Part shown: positions 42,420 through 52,206 of the stretch, piece by piece
Layout: each line of letters starts with the position of its first letter
Numbering within the stretch: position 1 is the stretch's first letter
Assembly (NCBI GenBank): GCA_017983495.1
Contig: JAGOBH010000006.1
Location: forward strand, 127,536-191,535
Length of the DNA stretch: 64,000 nucleotides
Direction of reading: 5' to 3'
DNA from: Pyrinomonadaceae bacterium
Lineage (GTDB): Bacteria > Acidobacteriota > Blastocatellia > Pyrinomonadales > Pyrinomonadaceae
The notes under the pieces: model-generated
Told to the model about the DNA's origin: nothing
Seen by the model: only the letters and a program-made list of their open reading frames with translations
Databases searched by the model: none
Made by a program: the position numbers and the translations under genes

Positions 42420-44756
42420 CTATTTTAAGTGCTTTTCGAAGAAAGCCAAAATTCGTTCGTATTCGTCGGTCCAGCTTGAGGGGCGGACGAAACCGTGATT
42501 TTCGGCGGGGTACAGCATTGCTTCGAAATATTTGGTCTTACCCAGACGCATCAGTTTTTCGATCATCTGCTGTGAATCCTGGACCGGTACGTTGTCGTCG
42601 ACCATGCCGTGCAGTATCAACAATGGCCGTTCGAGCTTGTCGGCGTAGGTGATCGGTGAACTGCGTTTGTACGCCTCGGGGTTCTTTTCGGGGAACCCGA
42701 GCCGCTGAGCCGTATAGCCGGGTGACGACGCATAGTAGTTTTTCCAGTCAAAGACCGGCCGTAGAGCCGCCGCCGCGGCGACCTTGTCCGGAGCACGCGT
42801 GATGAGCATTCCGGCCATAAACCCGCCGTAGCTGCCGCCATATACGCCGACCTTGTCCTTGTTAACGGCGTAGTTTTTGACCATAAAATCGATGCTGTCG
42901 ACGTGGTCGTCCATGTCCTTGCCGCCGAGGAAATCGTAAACGTCCGTCCGCCAATCGCGACCATAACCCGCCGATCCGCGATAGTCGATGTCGAGCACGA
43001 CGTAGCCTTTCTGCGTCAACAGTTCGTTGAACATAAACTCGCGGTAATAGTTGTTCCAGCCATTAATGACGTTCTGGAGGTAACCGGCACCGTGAACGAA
43101 GACGGCCATCGGGTACTTCTGTTTGGCGTTATGGTCGGCGGGAAGGTAGATCTTGGCCTTGATTTGTTTACCGTCGCGGGAGGGAATGTCGATGAATTTG
43201 GGTTCGTTCCATTTTCTCTGAAGAAAGGCGTCCGGGGTTGTCCGGGTGAGCCTGACTAGGGATTCTTCTGGATTTCCCTTACATCGATAACAAATCCTTT
43301 GGAAGACAAGTTCATCCGGTTGATTCCATCGGGAATAACTGTATAGCAGGGCGGCTGATTCTCCGCGAGACTCCATTTGGGGACTCGTTTTCATTCCCTC
43401 TGCAATACCCGGAGTTTTCACCACCGAATCCCACGGATTATCTTGATCTTTAGTCTCGGTTACCATGAAACCACGCGCCGCGGTTCCGCTCTCGGTGGTC
43501 ATGTAGATGATGTCATTTCCATTATCAAGCCATTTCGCCCATTCGACTTGAAATTTTCCGCTTGTAAATGGTTCAACCTTGACCACGGACGAAAAGCCTG
43601 GATTGATCGGGTTTTCCTGCCGGATGACGCCGGTCGGGTTCGGTTCGGGCTTTGCCGCCTCGAGCTGGGCGAGATAGAGATGATTGTAGCCGTCGCGTTC
43701 GGAGGCGAAGAACAATTGGCTAGGGTCCTTCGGGTTTGGTTCGAATATCGCGGACAGCGGCGCCTGCCATTTTTCGTCGGTTTCCTCGGTGATGAGGATT
43801 ACTTTCTCGTCCTTGCTGCCGGCATTATAGACGTAGAAAAGCTGGCGGCGTTTGGTGTCCTTGTCGCCGCGATCGACGATCAGGCTGCGGTTGTCGGCGG
43901 CCCAGACCATTCGGCGAAATCCGCCCACGCCCTCTTGTTTCGGCAGTTTTATCTCAAACGGAGTGTCGCGGTTGCCGTCCGTCGGAACGACGAACAGCTT
44001 TTGCTCCGACCAACCGCGTCGGAAAGTCGGTGCCTGGACAAATTCGTCGAGATAATTTGGCACGAACAGAGCCTTGAATTTTGAGCTGTCCGAGACGGTA
44101 TACGCAAGTAAGGCACCGTCCTTTGAAACAGCCGCTCCGCCCACGGTGATAAACAGTGTCGGATTTGCCTCCTTGGTAAGCTGAACCGTCGTCGCGTCGG
44201 AAATATTGAGCACAAAGAGGTTGCCGCTCTGTTGGTACAGAATTCGATCATTGTCGATGAATCGAGCTCCGACCTCGGGCGATTGGGTCTTTGTGTAACG
44301 CTTTGGCATCGTTTGGCCGAGCGATAGCACATAAAGGTCGCCGCCCTGCGAGAATAGCAGCCGCTTCGAATCCGGAGACCATTCGAAACCGCCGAGAGCA
44401 TTTTCGCGTGCCTTGGCGAAATCGTCCTTGACGATGAGGCCGTAGGTGAGCTTGTTTTCCGGAGTTGGCGACGCCGTCGGCTTTGGCAGATCGCTAACGC
44501 GAAGGATGATCTTGGCGTCGTTTCGAGACGTTGAGGACAGGTACAGGTCACGCGGCATCTTGCCCTCGGCGTTCCACAAATAAATGACCATCGTACCGTC
44601 GGGCGACAATTTTTCACCCTCGACCCGCATCCCCGCGATCGACGGCTCAGCCATGATTTGCGGCACGGTCAGGGTTTGAGATGAAATGCTCGCCGCAAGG
44701 CAATAGGCAATTGCTATTAGGCTGAGAGCGCGAAACGAAGCTGTTTTGGTTATCAT
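42420..44756 (-). CDS. Secreted S9-family prolyl-oligopeptidase-like peptidase
   Basis: A 778-residue exported serine peptidase with signal peptide (LSLIAIAYCLAASISSQ). Residues ~45-480 form a WD40/TolB-like beta-propeller (KLSPDGTMVIYLWN, GGFEWSPDSKRLLFSQGG). The C-terminal alpha/beta-hydrolase domain has the nucleophile in VGVYGGSYGGFMAGML, the Asp in LILHGMVDDNVPVQDSQ and the His in YPAENHGFVRP. The set matches dipeptidyl-peptidase/acylaminoacyl-peptidase relatives. It probably degrades peptides in the periplasm. Confidence 0.92.
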   Translation of the reverse strand: MITKTASFRALSLIAIAYCLAASISSQTLTVPQIMAEPSIAGMRVEGEKLSPDGTMVIYLWNAEGKMPRDLYLSSTSRNDAKIILRVSDLPKPTASPTPENKLTYGLIVKDDFAKARENALGGFEWSPDSKRLLFSQGGDLYVLSLGQTMPKRYTKTQSPEVGARFIDNDRILYQQSGNLFVLNISDATTVQLTKEANPTLFITVGGAAVSKDGALLAYTVSDSSKFKALFVPNYLDEFVQAPTFRRGWSEQKLFVVPTDGNRDTPFEIKLPKQEGVGGFRRMVWAADNRSLIVDRGDKDTKRRQLFYVYNAGSKDEKVILITEETDEKWQAPLSAIFEPNPKDPSQLFFASERDGYNHLYLAQLEAAKPEPNPTGVIRQENPINPGFSSVVKVEPFTSGKFQVEWAKWLDNGNDIIYMTTESGTAARGFMVTETKDQDNPWDSVVKTPGIAEGMKTSPQMESRGESAALLYSYSRWNQPDELVFQRICYRCKGNPEESLVRLTRTTPDAFLQRKWNEPKFIDIPSRDGKQIKAKIYLPADHNAKQKYPMAVFVHGAGYLQNVINGWNNYYREFMFNELLTQKGYVVLDIDYRGSAGYGRDWRTDVYDFLGGKDMDDHVDSIDFMVKNYAVNKDKVGVYGGSYGGFMAGMLITRAPDKVAAAAALRPVFDWKNYYASSPGYTAQRLGFPEKNPEAYKRSSPITYADKLERPLLILHGMVDDNVPVQDSQQMIEKLMRLGKTKYFEAMLYPAENHGFVRPSSWTDEYERILAFFEKHLK

Positions 44757-44820
44757 AAGAAACGCAGATATTTCGAAAACTGTCTTGAGTGGATCAATTT
44801 GATTCGATTATAAAGTATTT

Positions 44821-45000
44821 ATGCCTGAAACGCCGAAAGAAAAGCAGTTGTGCGATCCGGTCGAGCCTGAAGAATTGGAAAAGGAAGATTCCTGGGAATC
44901 GGACCAGAAAAAGCACGACTATTACTACGATGACTCGCATGGGTATGAGACGTACGAGCCTGACCTTGATGACGAGAATGAGGAAGTCCGGACAAGGTAA
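44821..45000 (+). CDS. Small acidic protein of unknown function
   Basis: A 59-residue very acidic protein (about one third Asp/Glu): starts MPETPKEKQLCDPVEPEELE, continues with a Tyr-rich part (HDYYYDDSHGYETYEPD). It has no signal or membrane segment and is probably disordered. Its TAA directly abuts a 12-bp perfect hairpin at 45001-45031. I do not recognise the family. It sits alone on the plus strand between two minus-strand genes. Confidence 0.55.
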   Translation: MPETPKEKQLCDPVEPEELEKEDSWESDQKKHDYYYDDSHGYETYEPDLDDENEEVRTR

Positions 45001-45031
45001 GGGCGTAATATCCGTGCAAGATATTACGCCC
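45001..45031. terminator. Hairpin between the small acidic gene and typA
   Basis: GGGCGTAATATC and GATATTACGCCC form a 12-bp perfect stem with a CGTGCAA loop, immediately after the stop codon at 45000. No T-run follows on either strand, so it may protect mRNA ends rather than terminate by itself. Confidence 0.6.
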
Positions 45032-45054
45032 CAAGGTTCGATCTGATTGATCAA

Positions 45055-46866
45055 CTACCTTTTAGGTCTCTCGTTCGCTTTCAAAACGCGTTTGCGGAGG
45101 CGGATGGACTTGGGCGTGACTTCGATGAGTTCATCGTCGGCGATGAATTCGAGGGCACGTTCGAGCGACATCTCACGCTGGGGGACGAGGCGCATGGCTT
45201 CGTCGGCAGAGGTGGTACGCATGTTCGAAAGCTTTTTCTCTTTGATCGGGTTAACGTCGAGGTCGACCGCACGGGCATTTTCGCCGACGATCATTCCTTC
45301 GTAGACCTTGATCTGCGGTTTAACGAATAGGACGCCGCGTTCCTGCAGGTTGTAAAGAGCGTACGTGTTGGTCTCGCCCATACGGTCGGACACGAGCGAG
45401 CCAGTCTGACGCGATTTCATATCGCCCTGCCATTTATCAAATTTCAGAAAGATCGTGTTGAGCAGACCGGTTCCCTTGGTCTCGGTCAAAAACTCGCCGC
45501 GGAAACCGATAAGGCCGCGTGACGGCACTTCAAATTCGAGCCGGACGCGTCCCGAACCGTTGTTGACCATCTTGGTCATCTGGCCCTTGCGGCGGCCGAG
45601 CGCCTCGGTAACGACGCCGATGAATTCCTCTGGGACGTCGATAACGACGAGCTCGATCGGCTCAAGCATTTCGCCCGTGGTCTCGTCTTTTTTGGTGATG
45701 ACCTCGGGTTTTGATACCTGAAGCTCGTAGCCTTCGCGACGCATCATTTCGATAAGGATGGCGAGCTGTAATTCGCCGCGGCCTGAAACCTTGAACTGTT
45801 CCGCGGCCTCGGTTTGCGTGACACGCAGGGCGACGTTGCCGAGCAACTCGCGGTCGAGGCGGTCCTTGATCTGGCGTGACGTAACGAATTTGCCGTCGAT
45901 GCCTGAAAACGGCGAGGTGTTGACGCCGAAGATCATCGAGATGGTCGGTTCGTCCACGGCGATGACCGGCAGCGGTTTGGGGTTTTCGACGAGCGTGATC
46001 GTCTCGCCGATCTCGATGTTGTCAAATCCGGCAAGGGCGACGATCTCGCCGGTGCCTGCCTTGTCGACCGTTGTGCGTTCGAGTCCTTCGAAAACGAAGA
46101 GCTCCTTGACGCGTGTCTTTTGGATCGAGCCGTCACGGCGAGCGACAGCGACCTCCTGGTTTTTCGATATCTCGCCCGAGAAAATGCGGCCGATCGCGAG
46201 ACGTCCGACGAACGGATTGTAATCGATATTGGCAACGAGCAGCTGGAGGCTGTCCTGCCGAATAGCGTGCGGTGCCGGGATGGTCTCAATGACCTGATCG
46301 AACAGCGGGATGAGGTTTTTGCCCTCGTCCTCCATCGATTTTTTCGCGATGCCGTCGCGTGAGATCGAGTAAAGAATAGGGAATTCGATCTGCTCGTCGT
46401 TAGCACCGAGATCGATGAACAGGTCGTATATCTCGTTCACGACTTCTTCGGGGCGTGCGTCCTGGCGGTCGATCTTATTGACGAGAGCGATGCAGGGAAG
46501 TTTGAGCTCCAGAGCTTTTCGCAGCACAAAACGCGTCTGCGGCAGACAGCCCTCAGCCGAATCGACGAGGAGCACGATGCCGTCTACCATTTTCAAAACA
46601 CGTTCGACCTCGCCGCCAAAATCGGCGTGGCCCGGTGTGTCCAAAATGTTAATTTTGTAGTCGCCATAGCGGACCGACGTATTCTTAGCCATGATCGTGA
46701 TACCGCGTTCACGCTCGAGGTCCATTGAATCCATGACGCGGTCGACGACCGTTTCGTTGTCGCGGTGTGTGCCCGATTGGGCGAGCATCGCGTCGACAAG
46801 CGTGGTCTTTCCATGGTCAACGTGTGCGATGATGGCAATATTACGAATCTTTTCTGTACTGATCAT
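45055..46866 (-). CDS. typA: Ribosome-associated GTPase TypA/BipA
   Basis: A 603-residue translational GTPase that helps large-subunit assembly under stress. G motifs: [16 protein letters not shown] (G1), [14 protein letters not shown] (G2), [17 protein letters not shown] (G3), [16 protein letters not shown] (G4). The C-terminal part has the EF-G-like domains and the TypA-specific region [20 protein letters not shown]. The length is normal. It is monocistronic as far as can be seen. Confidence 0.96.
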   Translation of the reverse strand: MISTEKIRNIAIIAHVDHGKTTLVDAMLAQSGTHRDNETVVDRVMDSMDLERERGITIMAKNTSVRYGDYKINILDTPGHADFGGEVERVLKMVDGIVLLVDSAEGCLPQTRFVLRKALELKLPCIALVNKIDRQDARPEEVVNEIYDLFIDLGANDEQIEFPILYSISRDGIAKKSMEDEGKNLIPLFDQVIETIPAPHAIRQDSLQLLVANIDYNPFVGRLAIGRIFSGEISKNQEVAVARRDGSIQKTRVKELFVFEGLERTTVDKAGTGEIVALAGFDNIEIGETITLVENPKPLPVIAVDEPTISMIFGVNTSPFSGIDGKFVTSRQIKDRLDRELLGNVALRVTQTEAAEQFKVSGRGELQLAILIEMMRREGYELQVSKPEVITKKDETTGEMLEPIELVVIDVPEEFIGVVTEALGRRKGQMTKMVNNGSGRVRLEFEVPSRGLIGFRGEFLTETKGTGLLNTIFLKFDKWQGDMKSRQTGSLVSDRMGETNTYALYNLQERGVLFVKPQIKVYEGMIVGENARAVDLDVNPIKEKKLSNMRTTSADEAMRLVPQREMSLERALEFIADDELIEVTPKSIRLRKRVLKANERPKR

Positions 46867-46974
46867 AGTTGTAACTTCCCGCCCAAAGGCAAACGAGTAT
46901 AATGACTCATTGCGAGCAGAAAGGCAATGTACTCATATTGTTTGCCTTGCTTCACAACCGTGTGGTGTAGGTGT

Positions 46975-47427
46975 TTACCTGCTGGTGGTTTGACGAATGG
47001 CCTCGTAGAGCACGATCGCGACGCTGTTGGCGAGGTTTAGGCTGCGGACATTCGGGCTGGCTATCGGGATTGTCAGGCAGTTGTCGGGGTTTGCCTCCAG
47101 AATGCTCGCCGGCAGGCCACGTGTTTCGGGGCCGAAAACGAGACAATCGTCCGGCCGGAACTGCCAGGATGTATACGCACGGTTTGCTTTGGTCGTGAGA
47201 TAAACGAACCGCGATGACGGAAGTGATCCGTAGAGTCCGGAAATGTCGACATGGCGGTGGAGCTGGACAAATTCCCAATAATCGAGGCCCGAACGTTTGA
47301 GCGTACGGTCGTCCATTCTAAATCCGGTTACGCCGACAATGTGCAGATCGGTCATCGTCGCGGCACAAAGCCGGGCGACGTTTCCGGTATTTGGCGGTAT
47401 CTCGGGTTCGAACAGAGCCACATGCAT
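46975..47427 (-). CDS. trmL: tRNA (cytidine(34)-2'-O)-methyltransferase
   Basis: A 150-residue SPOUT methyltransferase that methylates the wobble base of tRNA-Leu. Signatures: [20 protein letters not shown] at the start, [12 protein letters not shown], and the knot region [24 protein letters not shown]. The length fits TrmL. The frame is open to 47478, but the family starts at the ATG at 47427. A short overlapping frame (47318-47503) also exists but is not supported. Confidence 0.93.
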   Translation of the reverse strand: MHVALFEPEIPPNTGNVARLCAATMTDLHIVGVTGFRMDDRTLKRSGLDYWEFVQLHRHVDISGLYGSLPSSRFVYLTTKANRAYTSWQFRPDDCLVFGPETRGLPASILEANPDNCLTIPIASPNVRSLNLANSVAIVLYEAIRQTTSR

Positions 47428-47598
47428 AGATAGAATTATTGACCGTGTTTTGCCTTTCGGCCAAATCCTCGGGTGCATCCTTTAAGATCTGTTCGTCATC
47501 CATAGCATAGTGTTAAGGCTCGTATCGGTGCCGAACCGCTTATGTTGTGTTACAATCCGATTTTGCGTTTTGCCATCAATCAACAGGAGATCTATCAA

Positions 47599-48444
47599 TT
47601 GTTTCGCGTAAGATCATTATTCCTTTTTGTCTTCGTATTGTCTCTTGGTGCGTCTATTTCCATGGGGCAGGAAACTCCTCCGAGGCAGGATCCGGCCGTA
47701 GCCGTCAAGAAAGAGGAGCCGAAGCCTACGGCTACGCCGACTGCTTTTGACCCGACAAAGCCGTTGACCGCGGAACAACTCGTTGAAGTTGCCTCGATCG
47801 TTTATGGCGGCGGCGGCGGACGGGCTACCCTTAATCAGATCAGAAAAACGACCTTCGAACGCGGCCGCCTAAAGGCGATGAACGCTGAAGGCAAAATGGA
47901 AACCGGTACTTATCAGCGTTGGGTGCTCCGCGGCGAAACGTTGAGCAAAGAAAGGATCCGGTTCGATCAGGATCTGCCGGGCGGTAGATTTTCGCTGATC
48001 AACAACAGCGAAAAGGTGTTTGGTCTAGCCGGCAACACGTATTTTGCTCCACGGGCGGACGTCGCCAAGGCCTTTGATAACGCCAATTTTCGCAGTCTCG
48101 AGGCATTTATCCGGTCGAAAGAGAACGAATCGAAAGTCGTACTGGCCGGAAAGGAAAAGATCCTCGGCGTCGAATATCACCTCGTTGATGTTACCGACAA
48201 ACAGGGACGTTCGACACGGTTTTTTGTCAGTGTGAAATCGTTTAGGGTGATGATGCTGACTTACGAAGAAGACGGCATCAAGTACCGCCGCAAGTTCTAT
48301 AACCATAACCTCGCCCAGGGTACGCTCGTCCCTTACCGCACCACGCTGACGGCGGATGACAAGCTGATAGAGGAATCGGAGATCGGCACCATTACCTTTG
48401 GCCAGCGTGTCGACGAAGAGCTTTTCAAAGAGAACGTACAATAA
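47599..48444 (+). CDS. Secreted protein of unknown function (LolA-like pattern)
   Basis: A 281-residue exported protein. I start it at the TTG at 47599 because AGGAG is nine bases upstream and the next residues form a signal peptide (FVFVLSLGASISMGQ). A Pro/Thr/Lys linker follows, then a domain with repeated beta strands (TGTYQRWVLRGETLSKERIRFD, VVLAGKEKILGVEYHLVDVTD, TRFFVSVKSFRVMMLTYEED) like outer-membrane lipoprotein carriers (LolA/LolB fold). The assignment is tentative. Upstream in-frame starts back to 47542 are possible. Confidence 0.62.
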   Translation: MFRVRSLFLFVFVLSLGASISMGQETPPRQDPAVAVKKEEPKPTATPTAFDPTKPLTAEQLVEVASIVYGGGGGRATLNQIRKTTFERGRLKAMNAEGKMETGTYQRWVLRGETLSKERIRFDQDLPGGRFSLINNSEKVFGLAGNTYFAPRADVAKAFDNANFRSLEAFIRSKENESKVVLAGKEKILGVEYHLVDVTDKQGRSTRFFVSVKSFRVMMLTYEEDGIKYRRKFYNHNLAQGTLVPYRTTLTADDKLIEESEIGTITFGQRVDEELFKENVQ

Positions 48445-48514
48445 TTTTGCAACTTAAGATGGGCTGAACGGTGCAACGCTTTGCGATACGAAATGATCGC
48501 AAAGGAGAAACATC

Positions 48515-49120
48515 ATGTATCAGTCCAGATCTTTTTTGAGCGCCTTTTTGTTTGTTTTCACACTTTTCTCAGCTTCTGCCATCGCATCGGCACAGACCGA
48601 GTCAAAATCCCAACCCGAGCGCGACTTCGAAGTGGTATTGCATGTACTTGTCGGGTCGAACGATGGTTCGTCCGGGCAGAATTTGCCGGCGAACCTGACT
48701 GCGGTCTCGCGACAATTACGTTCGAATTTCGCGTTTACGGGATTGCGTGTGGCCAATACGTTTGTCGGACGCATCTCAAGTAACGGTAATTTTGAGTACA
48801 AGAGCGTTACCAACGAACTCGGCTTCGATGCCGAAGGTGCTCAGTCATTTCTTGAGTGGTCGATCGGCAATCTGCACGCGGCCTCGACCGGACTGCAAGC
48901 AAATTCCTTTCGGTTTGGAGCCCGTATACCGGTCAAAACTTCCAATGTTCGTGACGACAGCGGCAAGGCCGCACCGGTATTCAGTTATGAATCGATCGGC
49001 CTCAGCCTTACACGGATCGGTATTCCAGAAAACGCTCCGACGCTGCTCGGTTCGCTGTCCCTGCCCAAGGCGAACGGAACGCTTTTTCTGGTGATGACCG
49101 TGACGCCGACAAAACAATAG
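48515..49120 (+). CDS. Secreted protein of unknown function
   Basis: A 201-residue protein with signal peptide (FLFVFTLFSASAIASAQ). The mature part is beta-rich, with two parallel segments (FEVVLHVLVGSNDG, LSLTRIGIPENAPTLLGSLSL) and resembles secretin-associated or pilotin-like folds only loosely. AAAGGAG lies eight bases before the ATG. It is 100 bp upstream of the ECF sigma gene on the same strand and may share its unit. Confidence 0.6.
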   Translation: MYQSRSFLSAFLFVFTLFSASAIASAQTESKSQPERDFEVVLHVLVGSNDGSSGQNLPANLTAVSRQLRSNFAFTGLRVANTFVGRISSNGNFEYKSVTNELGFDAEGAQSFLEWSIGNLHAASTGLQANSFRFGARIPVKTSNVRDDSGKAAPVFSYESIGLSLTRIGIPENAPTLLGSLSLPKANGTLFLVMTVTPTKQ

Positions 49121-49218
49121 GAACGACTATTTCCGCAACTTTGGCTCGCTCAAGGCGTGACAGAAAGCGGGAGAGCTTTTGGTTTTGACAGTGGTTGTAG
49201 TGTAAAACGTATGAATGT

Positions 49219-49860
49219 ATGGGTTTGGACAATATCGCAGCAGCGGACACGGAGGTGCAAAAAACAACCTTGTCTGAAGTTAAATTGTCCGACCACGAAC
49301 TCATCGAAGCGACCAAGGCAGGCGATCAGGACGCCTATGCCGAGATCGTCACGCGTTACCGAAACCCGATCACCAACTTTCTTTACAGATTTTTGAATGA
49401 CTACGAAGAAGCTGTCGATCTGGCTCAAGAAACCTTTGTTCGCGTTTATTTTGCGATCGATCGGTATCACACGCAGTTTGCCTTTTCGACATACATCTAT
49501 CGTATTGCGACCAACTTAGCGATCAGCGAAATTCGTAGGCGAAAGCGGCGCAAGCTGATGTCGCTGACCGGACTCTTTCAGTCCGAAGAGGACAGCGAGG
49601 TCGAATTTCAGCCGGCCGACGAGCGGATCTTGCAGGATGAGGAACTCGTCGAAGACGAACGGAGCCGGACTATCGCTCGGGCGATAGCGGCACTGCCTGA
49701 AAAGTATCGCGTCCCGATCATCCTGCGGGATGTCGAGGGCAAATCTTACGATGAAGTCGCAGAGATCATGGGACTCGGCCTCGGGACGACCAAATCGCGG
49801 ATCAGCCGGGCACGCGGATTATTGAAGGACAAATTGCAGCAATATTTGCAGGTACAATGA
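49219..49860 (+). CDS. ECF sigma factor (RpoE-like)
   Basis: A 213-residue ECF sigma factor. Region 2: DAYAEIVTRYRNPITNFLYRFLNDYEEAVDLAQETFVRVYFAI. Then IYRIATNLAISEIRRRKRRK. Region 4: AIAALPEKYRVPIILRDVEGKSYDEVAEIMGLGLGTTKSRISRARGLL, the helix-turn-helix that binds the -35 box. The length is normal. The stop overlaps the start of the next gene (ATGA), whose product is probably its membrane anti-sigma factor. TTGACA at 49185-49190 could be a -35 box, but no good -10 box follows. Confidence 0.93.
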   Translation: MGLDNIAAADTEVQKTTLSEVKLSDHELIEATKAGDQDAYAEIVTRYRNPITNFLYRFLNDYEEAVDLAQETFVRVYFAIDRYHTQFAFSTYIYRIATNLAISEIRRRKRRKLMSLTGLFQSEEDSEVEFQPADERILQDEELVEDERSRTIARAIAALPEKYRVPIILRDVEGKSYDEVAEIMGLGLGTTKSRISRARGLLKDKLQQYLQVQ

Positions 49861-50690
49861 GAAACGAAGAAAGACAAATGCGGGAAATAGACGAAATGAG
49901 CACGGACGAACGAGCGGTCGCCGATGTGCTCGGCAGTCTCGGACGGGTCAATGCACCTGCCGATTTTAATACCCGCGTCCGGTCCGCTATTGCTCGCGGC
50001 GAACGGCCGGAGAGAAATCCCGTATGGCTGCCGTGGCCTGTATTGGCCGGTGTGCCGCTCGTCCTTGCGATGATCGCGATAGGCGGCTATTTTGCTCTTG
50101 TCGGGACAAAACAGAACGATAGCCAGAATGTTGCTGCGGTCGGAAACGCAAATATGGCCTCACCCGCAATAGATCCGATCCCGCAACCGACTGAGATCGC
50201 GGTCTTGGTATCAGATCCCGTCGGTCAGGGCAACACGGCGACGCGGCCGGCATTGACCAGAGAGCCGGGAAATACCGCGACCCCCAGAACGACGGAAACG
50301 ACACCAAGACCGGGTTCGGAAAATCCGGGCGGCGGTTCATTTATCGAAGCAGTTAAACCGGGAAAACGGATATTGCCGCGAGGTATCGATCCTGACGCAC
50401 CGCGTCCGCCGAAGCCGCGTGATTTTGATCAAAACGTACGTATTCCGGTGACGGAAGTGCTGACGATGATCGGCGTTAAGGCAAATTACCGCGGCACGAG
50501 CTGGACAGTCGAGTCAGTGACAGAATTTAGCACGGCCGGGAAAGCGGGACTCAAGTCAGGTGACGTGATCGAATCGATCAACGACCAGAGCCTGACGCAG
50601 AATACCGCGTTCAAGGGTAATTTCACTGGTAAGAGCATTCGCGTTCGGCGCAATGGACAACCGGTAGTGATCGATCTGGTCCAGAAATGA
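49857..50690 (+). CDS. Membrane protein with PDZ domain, probable anti-sigma factor
   Basis: A 277-residue protein. The first ~55 residues are cytoplasmic (ERAVADVLGSLGRVNAPADFNTRVRSAI), like the N-terminus of RseA-type anti-sigma factors. One membrane helix follows (VLAGVPLVLAMIAIGGYFALV), then a Thr/Pro-rich periplasmic linker and a C-terminal PDZ-like domain (WTVESVTEFSTAGKAGLKSGDVIESINDQSL). No zinc-binding anti-sigma motif is present. The PDZ part could sense misfolded peptides. Position and coupling to the sigma gene are the main evidence for its role. Confidence 0.72.
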   Translation: MRNEERQMREIDEMSTDERAVADVLGSLGRVNAPADFNTRVRSAIARGERPERNPVWLPWPVLAGVPLVLAMIAIGGYFALVGTKQNDSQNVAAVGNANMASPAIDPIPQPTEIAVLVSDPVGQGNTATRPALTREPGNTATPRTTETTPRPGSENPGGGSFIEAVKPGKRILPRGIDPDAPRPPKPRDFDQNVRIPVTEVLTMIGVKANYRGTSWTVESVTEFSTAGKAGLKSGDVIESINDQSLTQNTAFKGNFTGKSIRVRRNGQPVVIDLVQK

Positions 50691-50691
50691 C

Positions 50692-52206
50692 CTATGGCTT
50701 TTTTACCTCGTTCACCGTCGCATCCTTAACCTCGGTCTCGAACCTACGATAATCGTAAGATCGGACCAACTGATTTACCTCGATACCTTTTACCAACAGC
50801 ACACGGATCGACAGATTGATGTCCGCCTGCGTCGGGAGCCAGATCTCGTTATTTACACGCTCCTGCTCGAGGGTGAATGACGCACCTTTTCGCAATTTAG
50901 CAAGCACGCCGCCGCCGACATTGAAGCTGTCCGCCAATACCGCTTCGATCCGGGCGACCTGCTTGTCGTTTTCATCGATCCACATAACGCCGATGGTCTT
51001 GCCGAAAAATTTGAGCATGCTCTTAGCGTTCTTGTAGTCAAAATTCGGGTCGGGCTCGAAATCGAAGACGATCACGTCTCGGCCGCGAAAACGTTCCCGA
51101 CGCGGGTTCGTGAGCTTGGACGCCCGCAGGACCTCAGCGGTCGAGATGCGTCGGCTTTCCTCGGACGGTGCTCCGCTCGCACTCTGCGTTCCCATTTTGG
51201 AATTATCCTTGGCGATCTTTCGTTCGATCTCTTCGACACGCTTTCCTGCCTCTTCGTCCTCATCGGCCTGCTCCTTGGCGTTCAGCGGACGGCCGTTCTT
51301 TTCGATCAGCCGACGGATGCGGTTGCCTTTGTAGAACGAAAGCTGGTAGGTTTCTGACCCGGTCTCACGAAGTATGCCGTCCTTGCCTAGTTCACGTTTG
51401 ATGCTCTTTTGGGTGAAGGAATAGCTGTCGAGCATCTCCTCGACGCGGTCTTCGTTCTTTCGCAGATCGTCGAGCAGAGCTTTGATATCGGGCAGGGGTG
51501 CACCGGACACCGACGGAAAGTCGAATTCTGATCTGGCGATCGGGCGGTTGATCACCGCTTCGTCGATCTTGATCTCGTACGCCGCGTCGCCGGACGTCAC
51601 CTTCATCGAAAACGGCTGCATTACCCCGCTGACACTGCGATAGTCGTCGTAGTCGGTGATCTCGGTCGCCTCATCCGCCGGCATTTCGTCACGTAGCGGC
51701 AGACCGCTCGCGGCGTCGAACCAAAGTTTTATGTTAAGGCCCTTTGCCGTTGTAAAGGTGACGAGATTAGCCGGTTTGCCGTTGACCGTCGAACGGCCGC
51801 CGCCGACGATCTTGGCCTTTTCCTTTTTTGCATTGAGCCAAAGGCCGTTTCGAAAAGCGGCTTTTGCCTGAAATGCGACGCTCGGTGCGCCGGTCAGCGT
51901 CTGCAGGCCGTCACGCGAATTCCGAGTCCAGCCCGAACGTCCATTTGAACCGTACTCGGTCTCAAATCCGTCGATGTCGAACGCGATGTTGAGCAAATTA
52001 GGCTGAGCGGCCTGGAATGTGTATCTTCCCGCGGCGCCGTCGGACATTCGAGTGATCGTCCCTGTGCGGACGGTCGAGCGGACAGATTGCAGGGCCTTTT
52101 GACCGCCGAGAGCCTTTTCAGCTTGTTTTAATACCTTTGACGGAGATTGAGCGAACGCACTGACCGTGAAAAGTGCGGCGAATAATAGCGAAAGTATGAA
52201 TTTCAT
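50692..52206 (-). CDS. Secreted LolA-like double-domain protein
   Basis: A 504-residue exported protein (signal MKFILSLLFAALFTVSAFAQ). The first half has the pattern of outer-membrane-lipoprotein carriers: VLKQAEKALGGQKALQSVRSTV, ITRMSDGAAGRYTFQAAQP, VNGKPANLVTFTTAKGLNIKLWFDAASGLPL. The second half (YSFTQKSIKRELGKDG ... VIVFDFEPDPNFDYKN ... GVMWIDENDKQVARIEAV) repeats that theme. A role in lipid or lipoprotein transport is guesswork. It is convergent with the PDZ gene (stops one base apart) and overlaps the upstream membrane gene by four bases. Confidence 0.65.
   Translation of the reverse strand: MKFILSLLFAALFTVSAFAQSPSKVLKQAEKALGGQKALQSVRSTVRTGTITRMSDGAAGRYTFQAAQPNLLNIAFDIDGFETEYGSNGRSGWTRNSRDGLQTLTGAPSVAFQAKAAFRNGLWLNAKKEKAKIVGGGRSTVNGKPANLVTFTTAKGLNIKLWFDAASGLPLRDEMPADEATEITDYDDYRSVSGVMQPFSMKVTSGDAAYEIKIDEAVINRPIARSEFDFPSVSGAPLPDIKALLDDLRKNEDRVEEMLDSYSFTQKSIKRELGKDGILRETGSETYQLSFYKGNRIRRLIEKNGRPLNAKEQADEDEEAGKRVEEIERKIAKDNSKMGTQSASGAPSEESRRISTAEVLRASKLTNPRRERFRGRDVIVFDFEPDPNFDYKNAKSMLKFFGKTIGVMWIDENDKQVARIEAVLADSFNVGGGVLAKLRKGASFTLEQERVNNEIWLPTQADINLSIRVLLVKGIEVNQLVRSYDYRRFETEVKDATVNEVKKP

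Noticed and set aside
47318..47503. 61-codon minus frame MDDEQILKDAPEDLAERQ
   Set aside because: Only the first ~25 codons look protein-like; the rest overlaps trmL out of frame and has an Arg-rich shadow composition.
49185..49215. Full sigma-70 promoter of the ECF sigma gene
   Set aside because: TTGACA is present, but no acceptable -10 hexamer lies at 16-18 bases.
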